From Monarcha castaneiventris obscurior (lineage: Eukaryota; Chordata; Aves; Passeriformes; Monarchidae), in contig JAMPIT010000848.1 of assembly GCA_026261815.1 (NCBI GenBank), positions 1,178,001-1,242,000 of the forward strand: 64,000 nt of DNA, in the 5' to 3' direction. Positions 1 to 12,420 of this stretch are shown here, one piece after another. Every line of letters starts with the position of its first letter. Position 1 is the stretch's first letter. Made by a program: the position numbers and the translations under genes. The notes beneath the pieces are model-generated. The model worked only from the letters and a program-made list of their open reading frames with translations, searched no databases and had not been told where the DNA came from.

Positions 1-1100
1 GGGCAGCGGCGCTCCCGGGACGGGCTGCGGGGGCGACGGGCGGGATGGAGCGGGGAGCAAGAGGCGCAGGAGGGGTGGCGGCCGCTGTAACGGGGAGGGG
101 GGAAGCACCGGGGCTCGGACAGCTACCGAAGGGAGGCACCGGCGGCGCCAGCAGCAGCAGCAGCCTCTCCTGTCACAGGATCACAGGCGGCTCCGGCTCG
201 TCCCCCTCCCTCCCTCCCTCCGCCCGCCCGCCCGCCCGCCCGTCCCTGCCTCCTCCGCCCCCCTCCGCCCGCCTCCTCCTCTCAGCGGGATCCCACCTGT
301 TAGAGCGGCCTCGCCGCCACCGAGGGGTCCCCCCCCCCGGCCCCACTTCAACCCCTGGCCCTGGGGCAGCTGCTCCCCCCGCCCCGGCTCCGGTGGGATG
401 CGCTCCCCTGGCTGGGCCGCCCCTTCCCCCCCCCCGCTTCCCTGCGCCCCGGCCATACGGCCCCGTACGGCCGGGGAGCGGGGTAGCGGAGCGGGGGGGC
501 GAGCGGCCGAGGCGGGGTAGGGGGTGTCGGTGGGCGCGGGTCCCGGTGCCGGTCCCAGACAAAGGGCCCGCGGGGCGCGGGCGCACGTGTGCGGCGGGAC
601 GGGCCGGCGGGGGCGGAGGCGGGCACCTGCCGAGCCGCCGCAGAGCCGGGGAGGAGCCGCGGGGGCAGCGGGAGCGGCAGTGGGAAGGTGAAGAGGGTGG
701 GGGTCTTCCAGCCTCCGCGAGGACCGGGATCGCCCCGCAGCGCCCTCGGTTGACCGGAGCGGCTGCGGCTTGTCCCGCCGGACCGGGAGAGCCGCACCCC
801 GCCCCAAGCCCGGCTCCGGGGCAGCCGCGGTCCTGCCGGCCCCTGGAGCGGGAGACAAAGGCCGGACCCCGGCCCCGGTGCCTCGCTCCGCTCCTCCGCC
901 CTCCGCATCCGCCTTGCGCCCCGCAGCCGCGGCTGTCCCGCGGGGGGACCGAGCGCCACCGCTGCGGGGCGAGCGGGGCGGGTCGGGACGCGGTCCCGCT
1001 GCTCCGGCCCCGAAGGGGCGGAGGCGAGGGCGGCCACGGCGGGCCCCGGGGGGGTGAGATGGAGCGGCCCGTCCCGGCCGGCGGCTGCGGCTCGGGCTCT
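1..1100. promoter_or_regulatory. CpG island, left edge of window
   Basis: The block is very GC- and CpG-rich, with CCCT/CCCG simple repeats at about 205-245. Long open frames exist on both strands, but they are proline/arginine/glycine-rich low-complexity translations, as expected by chance in sequence with few stop codons. No domain is recognisable. It could be a promoter or first non-coding exon of a gene that continues to the left (NOL4L by human synteny, which is inference only). Confidence 0.55.
447..476. repeat. GC-rich inverted repeat (hairpin)
   Basis: Two 14-base arms, CCCCGGCCATACGG and CCGTACGGCCGGGG, are separated by two bases. They are complementary at 13 of 14 positions. It lies inside the CpG island. 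Confidence 0.6.
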
Positions 1101-1109
1101 GCCCGGCGC

Positions 1110-1875
1110 TCACACGCATGTGCCGAGATGCTGGTGGTGCCACACGCGTGCTCCCGGTCTGTCCATCGGTGTCACATGTGTGCTCCATGCCCACCCGGCA
1201 GTGCCACGCGTGTGCTCCTGGTCTTCCCATCAACGCCACACATATGCTCCCGGTCTGTTCCTTGGTCCCACACATGTGCTGCTTGTCCATCAGTGCTATA
1301 CGTGTGCTCCTGGGCTGTCCATCAGTGCCACAAGCATGTTCTGTGCCCACTCAGGAGTGTCACATGTGTGCTCTTCTTCTGTCTGTTGGTGTCATATGTG
1401 TTCCCTGTCTGTCCATCAATGCCACATATGTGCTCCCGGTCTGTCCGTTAGTGCCACATGTGTGCTCCGTGCTCACCAAGCAGTGCCACGTTTCTGCTTC
1501 TGGTCTGTCTGTTGGTGCCACCACACGTTCCTTGTCAGTCCATCAGTGCCACGTGTGTGATCCCAGTCTGTTCATGAGTGCCACACGTGTGCTCCTTCTG
1601 TCCATCGGTCCCATGGTTGTGCTCCCTGTTTGTCAGTGACCTGCATGCTCCCAGTCTGTCCATCAGTGCCACACGTGTGTTTTCTGCCTGCCCATCAATG
1701 CCATGCATGCATGCAGTCTGCCCACTGGTGCCACATATGTGCTCCATGCCCACCTGGCAGTGCCATGCATGTGTTCCTGCTCTGTCCACCAGTGCCACAT
1801 GAGCTTCGTGCCCACCCAGCAGTGCCACACGTGTGCGCCATGCCCGCCCAGCAGTGCCACGCGCTTGCTCCATCC
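1110..1875. repeat. 32-bp minisatellite, about 24 diverged copies
   Basis: The words GTGCTCC and TCCATCAGTGCCAC recur at a 32-base step (for example the GCTCC starts at 1150, 1182, 1214 and 1246). Many units centre on CACACGTGTG, which contains the palindromic E-box CACGTG. Copies are diverged, and the spacing changes in places (28 bases near 1278-1306). Several open frames cross it in cysteine/histidine-rich repeats; these are artefacts of the periodicity. Confidence 0.9.
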
Positions 1876-3830
1876 CAAGTGGGGGTACAGTAGTGGTCCA
1901 TACGAGGGCTGCCTGCATGGTCAGCAGTGGTGCGGCTGGCATGAGGATGTAGGTACAGGAGCCGGGAGACTGTGGGAACCTGGAAGAGGAATTTGATGTG
2001 TCAAGGAGTTGTGAGGGCAGTGCTGGAGATGCTGGGTGTGGCATTGGAGCAGCCAGGGCACAGCCTGCAGCGCTGCCAAGGCTGGAGACAGGCAAGGTGA
2101 GGGCACTTAAAGGCTGAAGGGCAGTTTTCTTCACTGTCCCTTGCCCTGTGCCAGTCACATGGTGCTCATCCAAAAGATCTTGAGGTGGGAATGGAATGCT
2201 GCAGGAGCTGAGCCATGGGTCAGCCGTGCCAGAGGGGGTATGGTGAAACCAGGGATGCCCATGACACTGGAGCATTGGCATTGCTTATTGCAATTTGCCA
2301 CTGTAGATCATGTCAACCCTCTCTATCCCACTGGATATGTGGACAACTCTCAAAAAATTCTCAGTGTCACCATGCAGTTTGTTCTGGGCCCAACATGGCA
2401 CCATCGGAGAGGGATTTGGGGAGCACAGAGGGTCTTCCCCGTTGTGGAATTTAACCCCAAGGCATGTTGTGCAGGATGCCTACAGGAACTTGCTGGTGTG
2501 CTGCAGTATTTCTGATGACCACTATGAACAGGATGGACATCCTCTGAAGCCTCAGCCAGCCATGGTAGCATGGCTTTTTCCGGGGATGGCTGTGAGGAGC
2601 AGTGAGTGGATGGAAATGGCAGAATTGAAAAGGGTGTTGTGCAGAATTTGGGTTCAGTGGGAAACTGTCTCGAAACGCCTTTGTGGATAAAATCAGGTTC
2701 AGCTCTCAGCCTGCTCCAGCCCCTGGGCATACACTTGTCCCAAACAAAGCAGTGACTCGCTGAGCTGTTGTTCAGAGCTGGCTGGCACTGGGGAGCCTGT
2801 GCTGGATCTTATGAGAATCTGGTGAATCAGCATTGTGAGAGAGGTGGGGACCACTGGATGTCCAGGAGAGGCAGGGTAGATCCCAGTTCTGGAATCCAGC
2901 CACTTTGCAGGAGATGTTGAGCAAGGAAGGGAGTAAAAGAACATATTGCTTCTGCTGAGGAGTTGCTCCACCCAGGAGTGATGCTGTGTTTTTTACCATG
3001 ATCAGACCTCCTCGCTGAGGTCACCACTGAATCCCCCAACTTGCAGTTGAGCTACTGAGGAGCCAGTGCAAAGGGAATGTCCTCTTGCAGCACCATAGGC
3101 AGGGGAAGAAGTTTTCTCCTACCTCAGCCCAGCCATTGGAAGGTTTGGGGTCCACTTAATAAAGCAATGCAGAAGGTCCCTCTCTGGTGAGCATGGACAC
3201 GAGTTTCCCCAGTTTGTGAATGCAAGGCCAGTCACACCAAGAACTGATGTCCTCTGAGTGAGGATTCTGGGCAGACCATTCACACTTGGCCTGAAGGTTC
3301 AGATCAATATTTTAGGTCCGAACCAGGATGGATTCAATGAGGGTTTAACTTGCACTGCATGAGCAATCTCATGACATTCCAGATTAGAATGCATGATGTT
3401 GAGGCACTCTTGTCCTTAAAGGTAGGGAAAAAAGAAAGTGGAATTGCTTGGTGGCACCGGACCTTCAGCTGTTGGTTCAGGCTGTCATGTATTGGGTATG
3501 TTCAGCACAGGGTATCTGCTGATGGTTTTTTTATGGACAAACGTGGGGACTCCAGGTCCATTTCTATTTGTGCTGTATTAAAAAAAAGGTTGGGTTTGGG
3601 TTTTATCTGAGCACTCTGCTGCTCTTTCCTCTTTGAGGTGCCTTTCTAATTTCCTACCAGTTGTGTTTTGTTCTAAAGAAATTTTTGGTCTTCTGACAAA
3701 AGTACTCAGCTGGACCAGGGATTGGACAGGCAAGGGCAAAGCAGTTGGGACTTACTGAGGTTTGAACAACATACAGGATGGGAAGAAATCCTGCCATGCT
3801 GCCAGAGGCATCCCATCAAATACTCCAGAG

Positions 3831-3931
3831 ACCATAGAAACATGGAATGGTTTGGGTTGGAGGGGTCCTTAAAGACCATCTTTCACTAGACCAGGTTGCT
3901 CCAAGCCCTGTCCAACTTGGCCTTGAACACC
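3831..3931 (-). mobile_element. CR1 LINE 3' fragment
   Basis: The sequence matches the typical avian CR1 3' region read in reverse: ATAGAAACATGGAATGG, GGTTTGGGTTGGAGGGGTCC, TTAAAGACCATC, then ACTAGACCAGGTTGCTCCAAG and CTTGGCCTTGAACAC. It is truncated, with no reverse transcriptase. Confidence 0.85.
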
Positions 3932-5864
3932 TGGTCTTGTTGGTCAGCATCTGGACTTGCACTCGAGTAGAGCCAAAACTGGAACTGTTTACTGACTGCC
4001 CCTGAGTGTTGCTGAGTGGGATCAGAGCCAGACAGAGGGGAGGGCACGGGAGCATCCAACCCACCCATAGGCATTGTTTGTTAATAACCATGCCTTGTTG
4101 ACATCCAGGAGCGCTTCCTTGGGGAGGGACAGAGGATGTTGAGGTACTTATGGGATCACTACAGATGGTGTTTGGCTCTCGTAACTTTGTGTTCCCAGCC
4201 AGCCAGCTGGGTACCTGGGTGTCTCAGCTGTCTCTACAGTCAGTGTGAGACAATGAGCACCTACAGAAAACATTCATCCCCATCCTCTGAACACTCCCCA
4301 TGGAGTGAGATGAATTGCCCTTATTCTTCCCATCAAAGGGAGCCTGTGTGTCTCTCAGTCTGCGTCTGAGACGTTCACCTGCCCGAGGCTGGGTGGGAGA
4401 CCTGTGATCCAAGGGGAGAACCGTGATCCACCATCTGGTAGTTGTGATCCACCAGCAGAACAGAAAAGTTGTCTTGGGAGATTAATTTCAAGGGAGGCAT
4501 AGAGAAGTATGAGGGTTCTGGCGACACTTCGGGCTGGTTCTAGTGAGCCACGCTGAGAGAATTTAGCCTGAAACTAGTGTAGAGAGAGTTTGCTGGATTG
4601 TTCAGGAGAGAGGAAAGTGTCTTACAGAGATGACTCAGCTCCCTGATCTCTGAGAAATGAATGCTGAGAGAAGACATGTTTGTGGACAACTGGAGATAGG
4701 CACCAGCGAGGGACATGGGCTAAACCCTGGCACCACCTTGGGACAAGACGAGAAAGAATGAACAGACCATGGATATCCCTGTGTCTGACATGAGGAGATG
4801 CTGACCAAGCAGTGGAGCCATCAGGGTCTACAGGAGTGCCTCAGAGAAGAATTGGGAAGAGAACCTGGTGGCAGTAAAAAGAAGCTTGGTCAGCTTCTGG
4901 GTGACATGACCCAGCGTGGCTGCCTCTTGCAGTGGGCACTGGGCACTGTCAGGAGTCCCATCGGGGTCTCTGTCCCCAAAGTGAGAAATCAGATTTAATT
5001 CTCCTATAGCTTTTGCTAACTCTGAGCCTAAACAATGAGGTTTTCCCAAGTAGAATTACTCTTGACTTTAATCAAAACCCAATTTAGATCCAGGTCAGAT
5101 AATAAGTCAAAGCGGCTCAGGGAAGTCAGCAAGGAGTGTGAATTCCTTCTGGAGCCTCTTGGATTGCTGTCCATATCACAGCACCAGGCCTCATTTGGTG
5201 GGGCTTCTGCTTGGGAGAGGCCTGGGACTAAGAGAAGCAGAGCAGCCAGAGTCACAAATAGAGAGGGGATTTGTGGAAATAATAGACATTTTCCCCACCT
5301 TCTTATTCTGTCTCCAGCGTGTCTTCAGCGGGCTGGGAATCAAACCACGTGGCCACTGGATTGATGTGCTTGGGGGAAGAGCCACAGAAGGAGTGGGGTA
5401 GCCTGGCGCTGTGGGGAAGAACTGAAATACCCAGCAGCTGCCAGAGCTGTGTGGGAGCCCAGGCAGGAACAGCCAGGGAGCTGCAGAGCAGGGCTGAGCT
5501 CCATTCCCAGAGCTGCGTGGGGAAGGCTGATGGCACCTGCCCACATCCTCTGTTACTGCACATGATGCCACATCTCCCTCAGTTTCGAGACCAGCAAGTT
5601 CACTCTTCCCTGCTTTTTCTCTTCAGGAGAAAGAAGGGGGGAAAAAAAACCAACCTGGAGACCACAGATTTCCAGGCTAGGCTGTGCTAAGGCGGCACAA
5701 GCTGTCAGCAGGGGCGCCAGGAGCAGCCGAGAGGAGCCGGGGTGCCCTCTGCAAGCTGGAGATCTCATTGTCTGCGTGGCAGAGGACAAGAGGGAAGGAA
5801 TATGAACCAAAAATAGTCTTACAGTTTAAGAGGTAAGACCATTCCTGTGACCTCTCACAGTTGT

Positions 5865-5942
5865 GTTGGGTTGACAGTTGGACTTGATGATCTTAGAGGT
5901 CTTTTCCATCCTTTGCAGTTCTGTGATTCCATGGTTCTCTGA
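5865..5942 (+). mobile_element. CR1 LINE 3' fragment
   Basis: It carries the forward CR1 tail words TTGGACTTGATGATCTTAG, AGGTCTTTTCCATCC and CTGTGATTCCATGG, which correspond to the end of the CR1 3'UTR. Short and non-coding. Confidence 0.8.
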
Positions 5943-7269
5943 TTGTGCTGGGGGGTCTCTGTTCCTCCACCGGTCCAGAGAAGGGTCCTCTCCATTTTTC
6001 CAGGCATGATCTGTTATTCCAGGCACATCTGCTCAGGCTGTCCTACCCAGCCCCTTTGAAATCCTCACCATTGGCACACTCCAGCAGCATCTGCAGCTGC
6101 AAACATCTGGATGGGGCTTTCCAATGAGCCTGCTCTGAGGTCAGGGGATGGCTCTGCTTTCTGAGGAACCCTGCTGTTTCTGCAGGACCTCTGGGCACAG
6201 TTGGCACAGGAGGGGAGAGCTGGGGTGGGCAGCTCTGATCCTTCCAGAAGGGAACTGTGAGGTCCATGGGGGTCTGGCCTTTACCTTACAACATATAAAT
6301 GCCAATGCTGGAAGGAATTCCTGGCAGGTGGAGAAGACACCTTGTGCCTGGGGAGTGCTGCCTGCTCAGCAGGCCCCAGGAAAAGCTGGGTTTACATTTT
6401 TGGTGTGCTGGGGGGCACAAGGGCCCCAGTGTCGATATTTCTGGGTGAGATTTAATGGACTCAGGCTGAATCCTGGGAACTTGTACAGCAGCAGGATAAT
6501 GAAATGCTGGCTATTCCTTGGTCTGGCTGCATCCCACTTCTGAACACTTTAAAGGTTTTGACCCAGCTGTTAACTCAGAAGTGGACACTGGTTCATGTGG
6601 CTCACCCATCCCCTCCTGCCTAGCTGGGTGCCCAGCAGGGTCTGTGCTCAGGGCACTGTGTGGGTGTTGATAGCAGAGCTGCTCGTGGCTGTCCCTGAGC
6701 AAGTTCCTGATGCCATCCATCCCTCTCCAAAGGCTGGGTACCAACAGAGCTGAAAAACCTCCCCTGGAACATCACCCCTAGGAGATGCTGAGCTTCAGCC
6801 AGGCTACTTCCATGTGGGACAGGAGACAACAGAGCCCTCCCAGAGCCAGACCCCATCCCATGGGATGCTGCTGATTCTCATTCAACTTTCTGTGTCAGAA
6901 AGTGGCCAAGGGAGCACTGGGGCAATTTCTCCTGGATTAATTTGGGGACAGTGTGATTGGGTTTTTGCCTGATTTCCTCAGGGATGTCCAAGTGTGGGCT
7001 GGTCCCAGAATAAAGTGGATTCTGTGCCATCCTAGGGCTGAACGGGTTAATTTTTGTGCTCCCCTCCCCAGCTCGATGCGGACTCTGGCTGGGACAGAAC
7101 ATCTGTCTGTTGCTATGGCTGCAGTACACTTGAAGGGGATGACTGGATAATTATTGCAAACATCCATCCTGCCTGGTGTGCTCCCGGACCCTGCCTGCCC
7201 CAGCCAGAGCAGCAGCCAGTGCTCGGGCCCAACTTCACTCTCAGGGACCCTTACCGAGGGCTGGTGAGT

Positions 7270-7480
7270 TGGCATCACCTTTTCATTTGCATAATTAATG
7301 TGGCCGAGGCTGCAGGGTTCCTGGGAAATCCGACGCAGAGCAGCAGAGATGAGATGGTGCGGAGGGCTCCAGCCTTCTCGAGGCTCGTTAGAGCTCGGCT
7401 CGCTGCTGACGCCCCACTTTGGAGCTACTGGGGAGTCGTTCTTTGCCTTTAATTTACCACCCACTTCTAACCGAACAGAT
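7270..7480. promoter_or_regulatory. Candidate conserved regulatory element
   Basis: An octamer-type motif ATTTGCAT with adjacent ATAATTAATG (about 7,285-7,300) is followed by a run of unique, stop-containing sequence ending in TTTAATTTACC. The mix of homeobox-like AT cores inside GC-rich DNA is typical of vertebrate non-coding enhancers. Conservation cannot be checked here. Confidence 0.3.
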
Positions 7481-10400
7481 TGCTCTGGGCTGATCCTGCC
7501 ATGTCTCCTCCAGGCACAGGATCCCCACCTGGCTGCTGCTGAGCAGGACCCTGCCAACTCAGCACAGACCAGGCTGCAGACCCCGGGACTGCCATGCCGT
7601 CAGGGGCTTGGGAAGCAGCAAGGTCCTGGGTCACAGCGTGGACCCAAGGCTTTCCCTGGTTCTCCCCTAGGTATGCTGCTGCTGCTGCCAGCACTGTTGC
7701 CTGCATTCCCTTCCCTGCCTGCACACCCTGCCTGTGTTCCCCTGTTATGCTCCCTGCCTGGGCTTCCTTCCTGCTCTCCCTGCCTGTGCTGGTGCTGCCT
7801 GCAGCTTGGTGACTTGCTGGGTTCAGCTGTGCCCGCTGCTCACCCTGCTCACCCTGTGTGTGTGGCTGTGGTGCCAGTGCTGGATCCTCAGCCTCCAGCA
7901 GAGCCCACTGCCAGTCAGTACCTGGTGATCCACCTGGGATCCCTGGCCTCACCTTGCAGCTGCATGTGCTGGAACATGGCATGCCCTAACCCCACACCTC
8001 CCAGTAACACCGTCCCCTGCTCCTAGCAGTCAGCCTGCCCCAAAATACCCATGTTCCCTTTGTTCCTGGGGTTGCTGCTGTTCTTTTGCCTGCTGGCATT
8101 TAACCCTGCCTGAGATCTCACCCCGGGGATGTTCAAAAATCCAGATCTTGCACTGTGGATTGTCCCTGTTTCAGCAAGTCCCACCTCTGAATTAACAGAG
8201 CAAAACATAAAGCAGAAGTTCGCCTTCTGAGCAGCCACTGCTGTTCTGTTTAACTGGGAACTTCAATGCAGCCATTGTACATTTTTTTCTGTTTATCAAC
8301 ACGTGGTGGGTAAGAAGCCCAAGTGAAGCTGGGACCAGGATGAGGGCAGACCTCCACAGCCACTGGTCAGCAAACAGCACCACAGCTGGGACCCTCTGCC
8401 ACATCCACTTTCACTCCACAGGAATCCAGGTAGGCTGTGCAGGACAAGGGTGCCTCTTGCTTTTCTCATTACCTGTAACATTGTCAATAAAAAATACTAT
8501 TTTCACACAGTGCTTTGGCTCTGCAGAGCAGCTGTCAAGCGCTCATTGATGTGGAGCATTCCCAGAGGCTCCACAGGTAGGGGAGGGAAGATGAAGCCAG
8601 GTCATGGGAGCATAGATAGGGAAGGATGGAGCCAGGTCATGAGACACTCCATCAGGCAGTGCTGCCTCTTTAAAGTAGGAAGGAGGATGGCACAGAGATG
8701 GAGAGATCTGTGGGCTACTCCTGGGTCCTGTCTGATCCTTATCATCCCAACATTTTTGTGTATGATTCAACCAAGTCCTTTGCTTGCACAACTTACTTGA
8801 TTCTCATCTCTGTGACTCAGGTGCAAATGATCTGCTCACATTTGCAGTGAGAGAGTTCAGCCCTGTGGCTACAAAACCTCCAAGAGATTCTCACTTTGAT
8901 TCAACCTGGAGGACAGAGCCAGGTGCTTCCCTTTTGGAGGCCCTTGCGTAGGGAATGGGGTGAATGGGGTGGCAGGTGGGTAGGTGCCACATGAGCTCTG
9001 TGACCTGGCTCCCAGGCACAGACCAGGCTGGCATCTGCTCACCACGCATGCAGAAGGTCTGTTAGAGTGTGAAGGGCTCCTGGAGTCTCCCTCTTCCCCC
9101 AGGAGCTCATCATATCCTGCCCCCCAAGGAAGCTCTGGGATCTGCTGTCCTGAGTCAGGCCTTGGGCAGCCAGGGCAGGCTGGGTTCTCGGAGGGATGTG
9201 CTCTGCTACACAGAGCAGGCTGCAGGGAATTGCAGGCGCTCAGCACCTCTGAAAGCCCTGCCATAGGGTGCCCAAGTCCCCTGGGAGGTACCTCACTGCT
9301 GGGTGCCTGTGCTTGGAGGTGACTCGCTTGAAAACACACAGGGTATCCAGGAGCTGCAGGGCCAGGCAGGAGGATTGCTGTGACAGGCAGAAGATATGGT
9401 GCCACTTTCTTCTTGCAGTGGGGTCCTGTATCTCGTGGTGGCCTGGAGCAGCTGCAAGGCTTCTCCTCCAGCCCCTGAGCTGCAGGGGCTTTAGGGGACG
9501 AGCTGTCTGTGGTGCCCACTCCTGTTTGTAATTCTAGGGCAGACGTAGCAGGGTACCGTGTCCCGTGACAGGGTGCAGGGCGTTATCTCCTGACAACGCC
9601 CCAGCGTCAGTCCAGCGGCAACACCTGAGTCCCTGGGCCAGCCCTTAGAGGAAAAAGTGCTCTCGGGGACAGCCTTGGTTTCTGTGCTTCCCCAGGACTG
9701 CAGGCAAAGCCACGGCTGAAATCCAGAGCTGTGCCTGGCAGCGGGGCAGTGGCCGCGGGGGAAGGAGGAGGAGCGGGCACAGGGCTCCCCCAAGGACAGC
9801 CCTGGCTTGGAGCTGGCGATGGGGACTGGTGTGGGGATGGAGGTTTGCCACCTCCCCTACCTCCTGGGCTTGGCCCCATTTCCAACGTGTCTTGGCACCA
9901 TATGGCGCTTGCTTTATTTGTTCTGCTGCGACTTGGGAAGGAGGGCAGTGTTTCATTGTCTGGCAGAGGAGGTGGGACGCAGGCACAGGAATATGCCCGT
10001 GTCCCGTGGGATCACTGCCTGAGCCAGGCGCTCCACATCTCGTCCGAGCTGCAGGTCGGTGTCCTCATCCTTCCCAACAGAGGGGTTTCCCCGGAGAGTC
10101 GCTGCCGGAGATTCACCCACCCACATGGCGTCGGAGCTGAAGCAGCACCGCGTGTGCGGGCGCGTCCCGGTGCGGAGCACGACCGACCCGCCACGGGACG
10201 CTGCCTGTAGGAGGAAAACGTGGCAGCGCTGCTCCTGACTCATTGCACAGGCAGCAATCCTGCGACAGCGATGCCGGGCTTGCCCAGCACCAAAAAGTGA
10301 CAGCATGCTCCACCCACCCCAGCTTGCGGGAGCAGGAGCCTTCCCCGCATGCCCGCGGTCTGGAGGAGCCGCTATCCCGCGCGCATCTCCCCGTCCTGTT

Positions 10401-10999
10401 CCGTGACACACCAAATCTCAATCCCACCGCCTCGCCTGCAGCCCCCGCGCTCCCCCGGCTCTGCCTTTCCCTTCCCTCCGTTGCCCACGGCTCAGCTCGC
10501 CCCACGGAGCTCTGGGATGGGGAGGAAGGGGAGGCAGGGGAGGCACGGAAGAAAGGCTGCTCAGAGGCTGAGGCCCAGCCCTCCCACATTTGCATATTTT
10601 TTACTGGCTCCCAAACAAGACATTTTTCCCGGGAAGTGAATGCGTCGCCTGCCGTCCCCGAGGGTGCTGTGTGCTGGGACAGCAGCTCGCTGTGCGTGGA
10701 GGGGCCGCGGTCCCGGCACCCACCGCGATCCTGCTCCACACGCCCGCACTTCTCTGCTGCCGCAGGAAAAGCCTTTTCCTTGGTGGTTTCAAAATTCACG
10801 GGTTTTAATGCTGCTGCCCTGGGACTAGGTCCGGTCCCTCTTGGCTCGCAGGAGTCCCGGAGGCGGCCGGGCTGCAGCCGCCTGCGCAAATCTGCTCATT
10901 TCTATTTTGTCACTAGAATTTCCAGCATGTCTCTCCTCTCGTGTATAATGTAGTCGCATGAAAAGGAACCGCGCGAGGAGGGGAAGAGGATGGGGAAAC

Positions 11000-12420
11000 T
11001 TGCAAAGTCAGCCATGGAGAGGGAATCTGTGTCAGGAAGCATCACAAAGGGAGCCGGGGGATTGGCTCCGGTCGCTTCCAGCGGCTGTGTGTGTGCCAGC
11101 CCCTCAGGAATCGCCCGGCGGCTCCTTCCCTCCCTGCGTCCCTCTCGCCTTCACTGCGCTGCGGCCGGGCTGGGACAGCCCATCGCCGTTGCCATGGCTG
11201 CGGTGTGCGGGAGGGGGGCCTCGGCCGGGTGCCCCCGCCGGAGCATCCCGCGCCTTCCTCCCTCGTCCTCCCCGCCGGCCCCATCCGATCCGCTCCGGCC
11301 CAGCCACGGCCAAAGCCGCAGCGTGGATTTGACACCCGCGGGATTAGACAGGGCTGTGCCCGCGGGAGGAGGAGAAGTAGGAGAGGAGGAGGAGGAGGGA
11401 GCGGGGCAGCTCCGGGCTGGGCGGCCGCCAGCCGCCCCGGGGAGGGCCGGGAGGGCGGCGGGCAGGTAGGGCGGGCAGGGCGAGCGGTGCGGGGGGAGCC
11501 GGGACCGCTCCCTAGGGATCGGGGGGGCCCCGGCGGGGCGGTGCGGGGCACAGCTGATCCCCGGCCGCAGCTGATCCCCGCCGCCTCCCGCCAGCTGCCG
11601 CAGCGTGGGCGCAGTGGCGGTCCCGCGTGTCCTCGCCGGCACCGCTCACCCCGGCCCGGCCGAGCGTGGAGCCCCCGCGGCGGGGAGCGGCCAGTCCCGC
11701 TGTTCCTGCGCTGTGCGGGACCGGCGGGGCGGCGGAGGGAGGAACCGCTCGGTCCTGCCCGCGGCCGGGACCGAGGAGGAGGGAGCGGGGGCTGCTCCCT
11801 CCCCGCAGCCCGGACCGCTCAGCGGGGAGTGGCCGGAGCGGCTCCTGCCCAAGGAAGGGGGCCGCGGGCAGCGGGGAGGGGGGGCCCGCGCTGCGGGCAG
11901 CTGCCTCCAATCCCGCCAGCTGCGGCCCCGGGACCGGCCCTGCCCGGCTGTGCCCTCCCCGAGCTCTCCTTGGGGCGGCGGCCGCAGCCCGGACACCGGC
12001 CTTGCTGCGGGGAGGCTCGGGGAGCGGCCCTGGCACCGAGCATCTCCCGAGCCGGGACGCCGAGGACGCAGCAGCACGGCGGACCCGGGACCACGGGGGT
12101 CGGTTCACCCAGCCCTCGGTGGGAGCCATCCCCCCGCACGCCCACGGCTGCGGGGACGGGCAGTGATGTGCCCCAACGGGGCTGCACCGAGCTGCGCTGT
12201 GTTCCCTGCCACGGGACTCGGGGATAAGCGAGCAGCGGTTCCGCCAGGGCCGGGGGTGCGGAGCTCCCGTTCGCCCGGGGCGCTCTGGGTCGCTCTGTTG
12301 TGCGGGGTCGGGGCGCAGCGAGCCCCGGCAGTCCTGCAGTGCAGGAGAGGGTGTCATGGCCTCTGTGGTGCCACCGGGCTCCCGATGCTCCCCGCCGCGC
12401 AGGCGGGATGCAGGCAGGGT
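11000..12420. promoter_or_regulatory. CpG island
   Basis: Dense CpG (for example about 11,150-12,300) with GGCGGG-type boxes and a purine-rich GAGGAGGAGGAG run at about 11,365-11,400. Overlapping long open frames on both strands are low-complexity. No start codon with a recognisable protein was found. It may be an internal or alternative promoter. Confidence 0.55.

Larger units (their letters stand above)
1880..11000. other. Non-coding stretch, no gene recognised
   Basis: No open frame on either strand shows a known domain, coding-like composition with matching splice sites, or COMMD7/NOL4L similarity. It contains two CR1 fragments (listed separately), unique sequence of moderate GC, and a possible conserved element at about 7,270-7,480. 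It may be intergenic, or intronic to a long NOL4L transcript. Confidence 0.6.

Noticed and set aside
45..1451. A 468-residue open frame at the left edge
   Set aside because: It crosses a CpG island and then the 32-bp minisatellite. The product is low-complexity followed by a periodic cysteine/histidine repeat with no domain.
7298..8026. 242-residue plus-strand frame
   Set aside because: Leucine/proline/cysteine-rich translation of moderately GC-rich unique DNA. No domain, and it overlaps equally long frames on the other strand.
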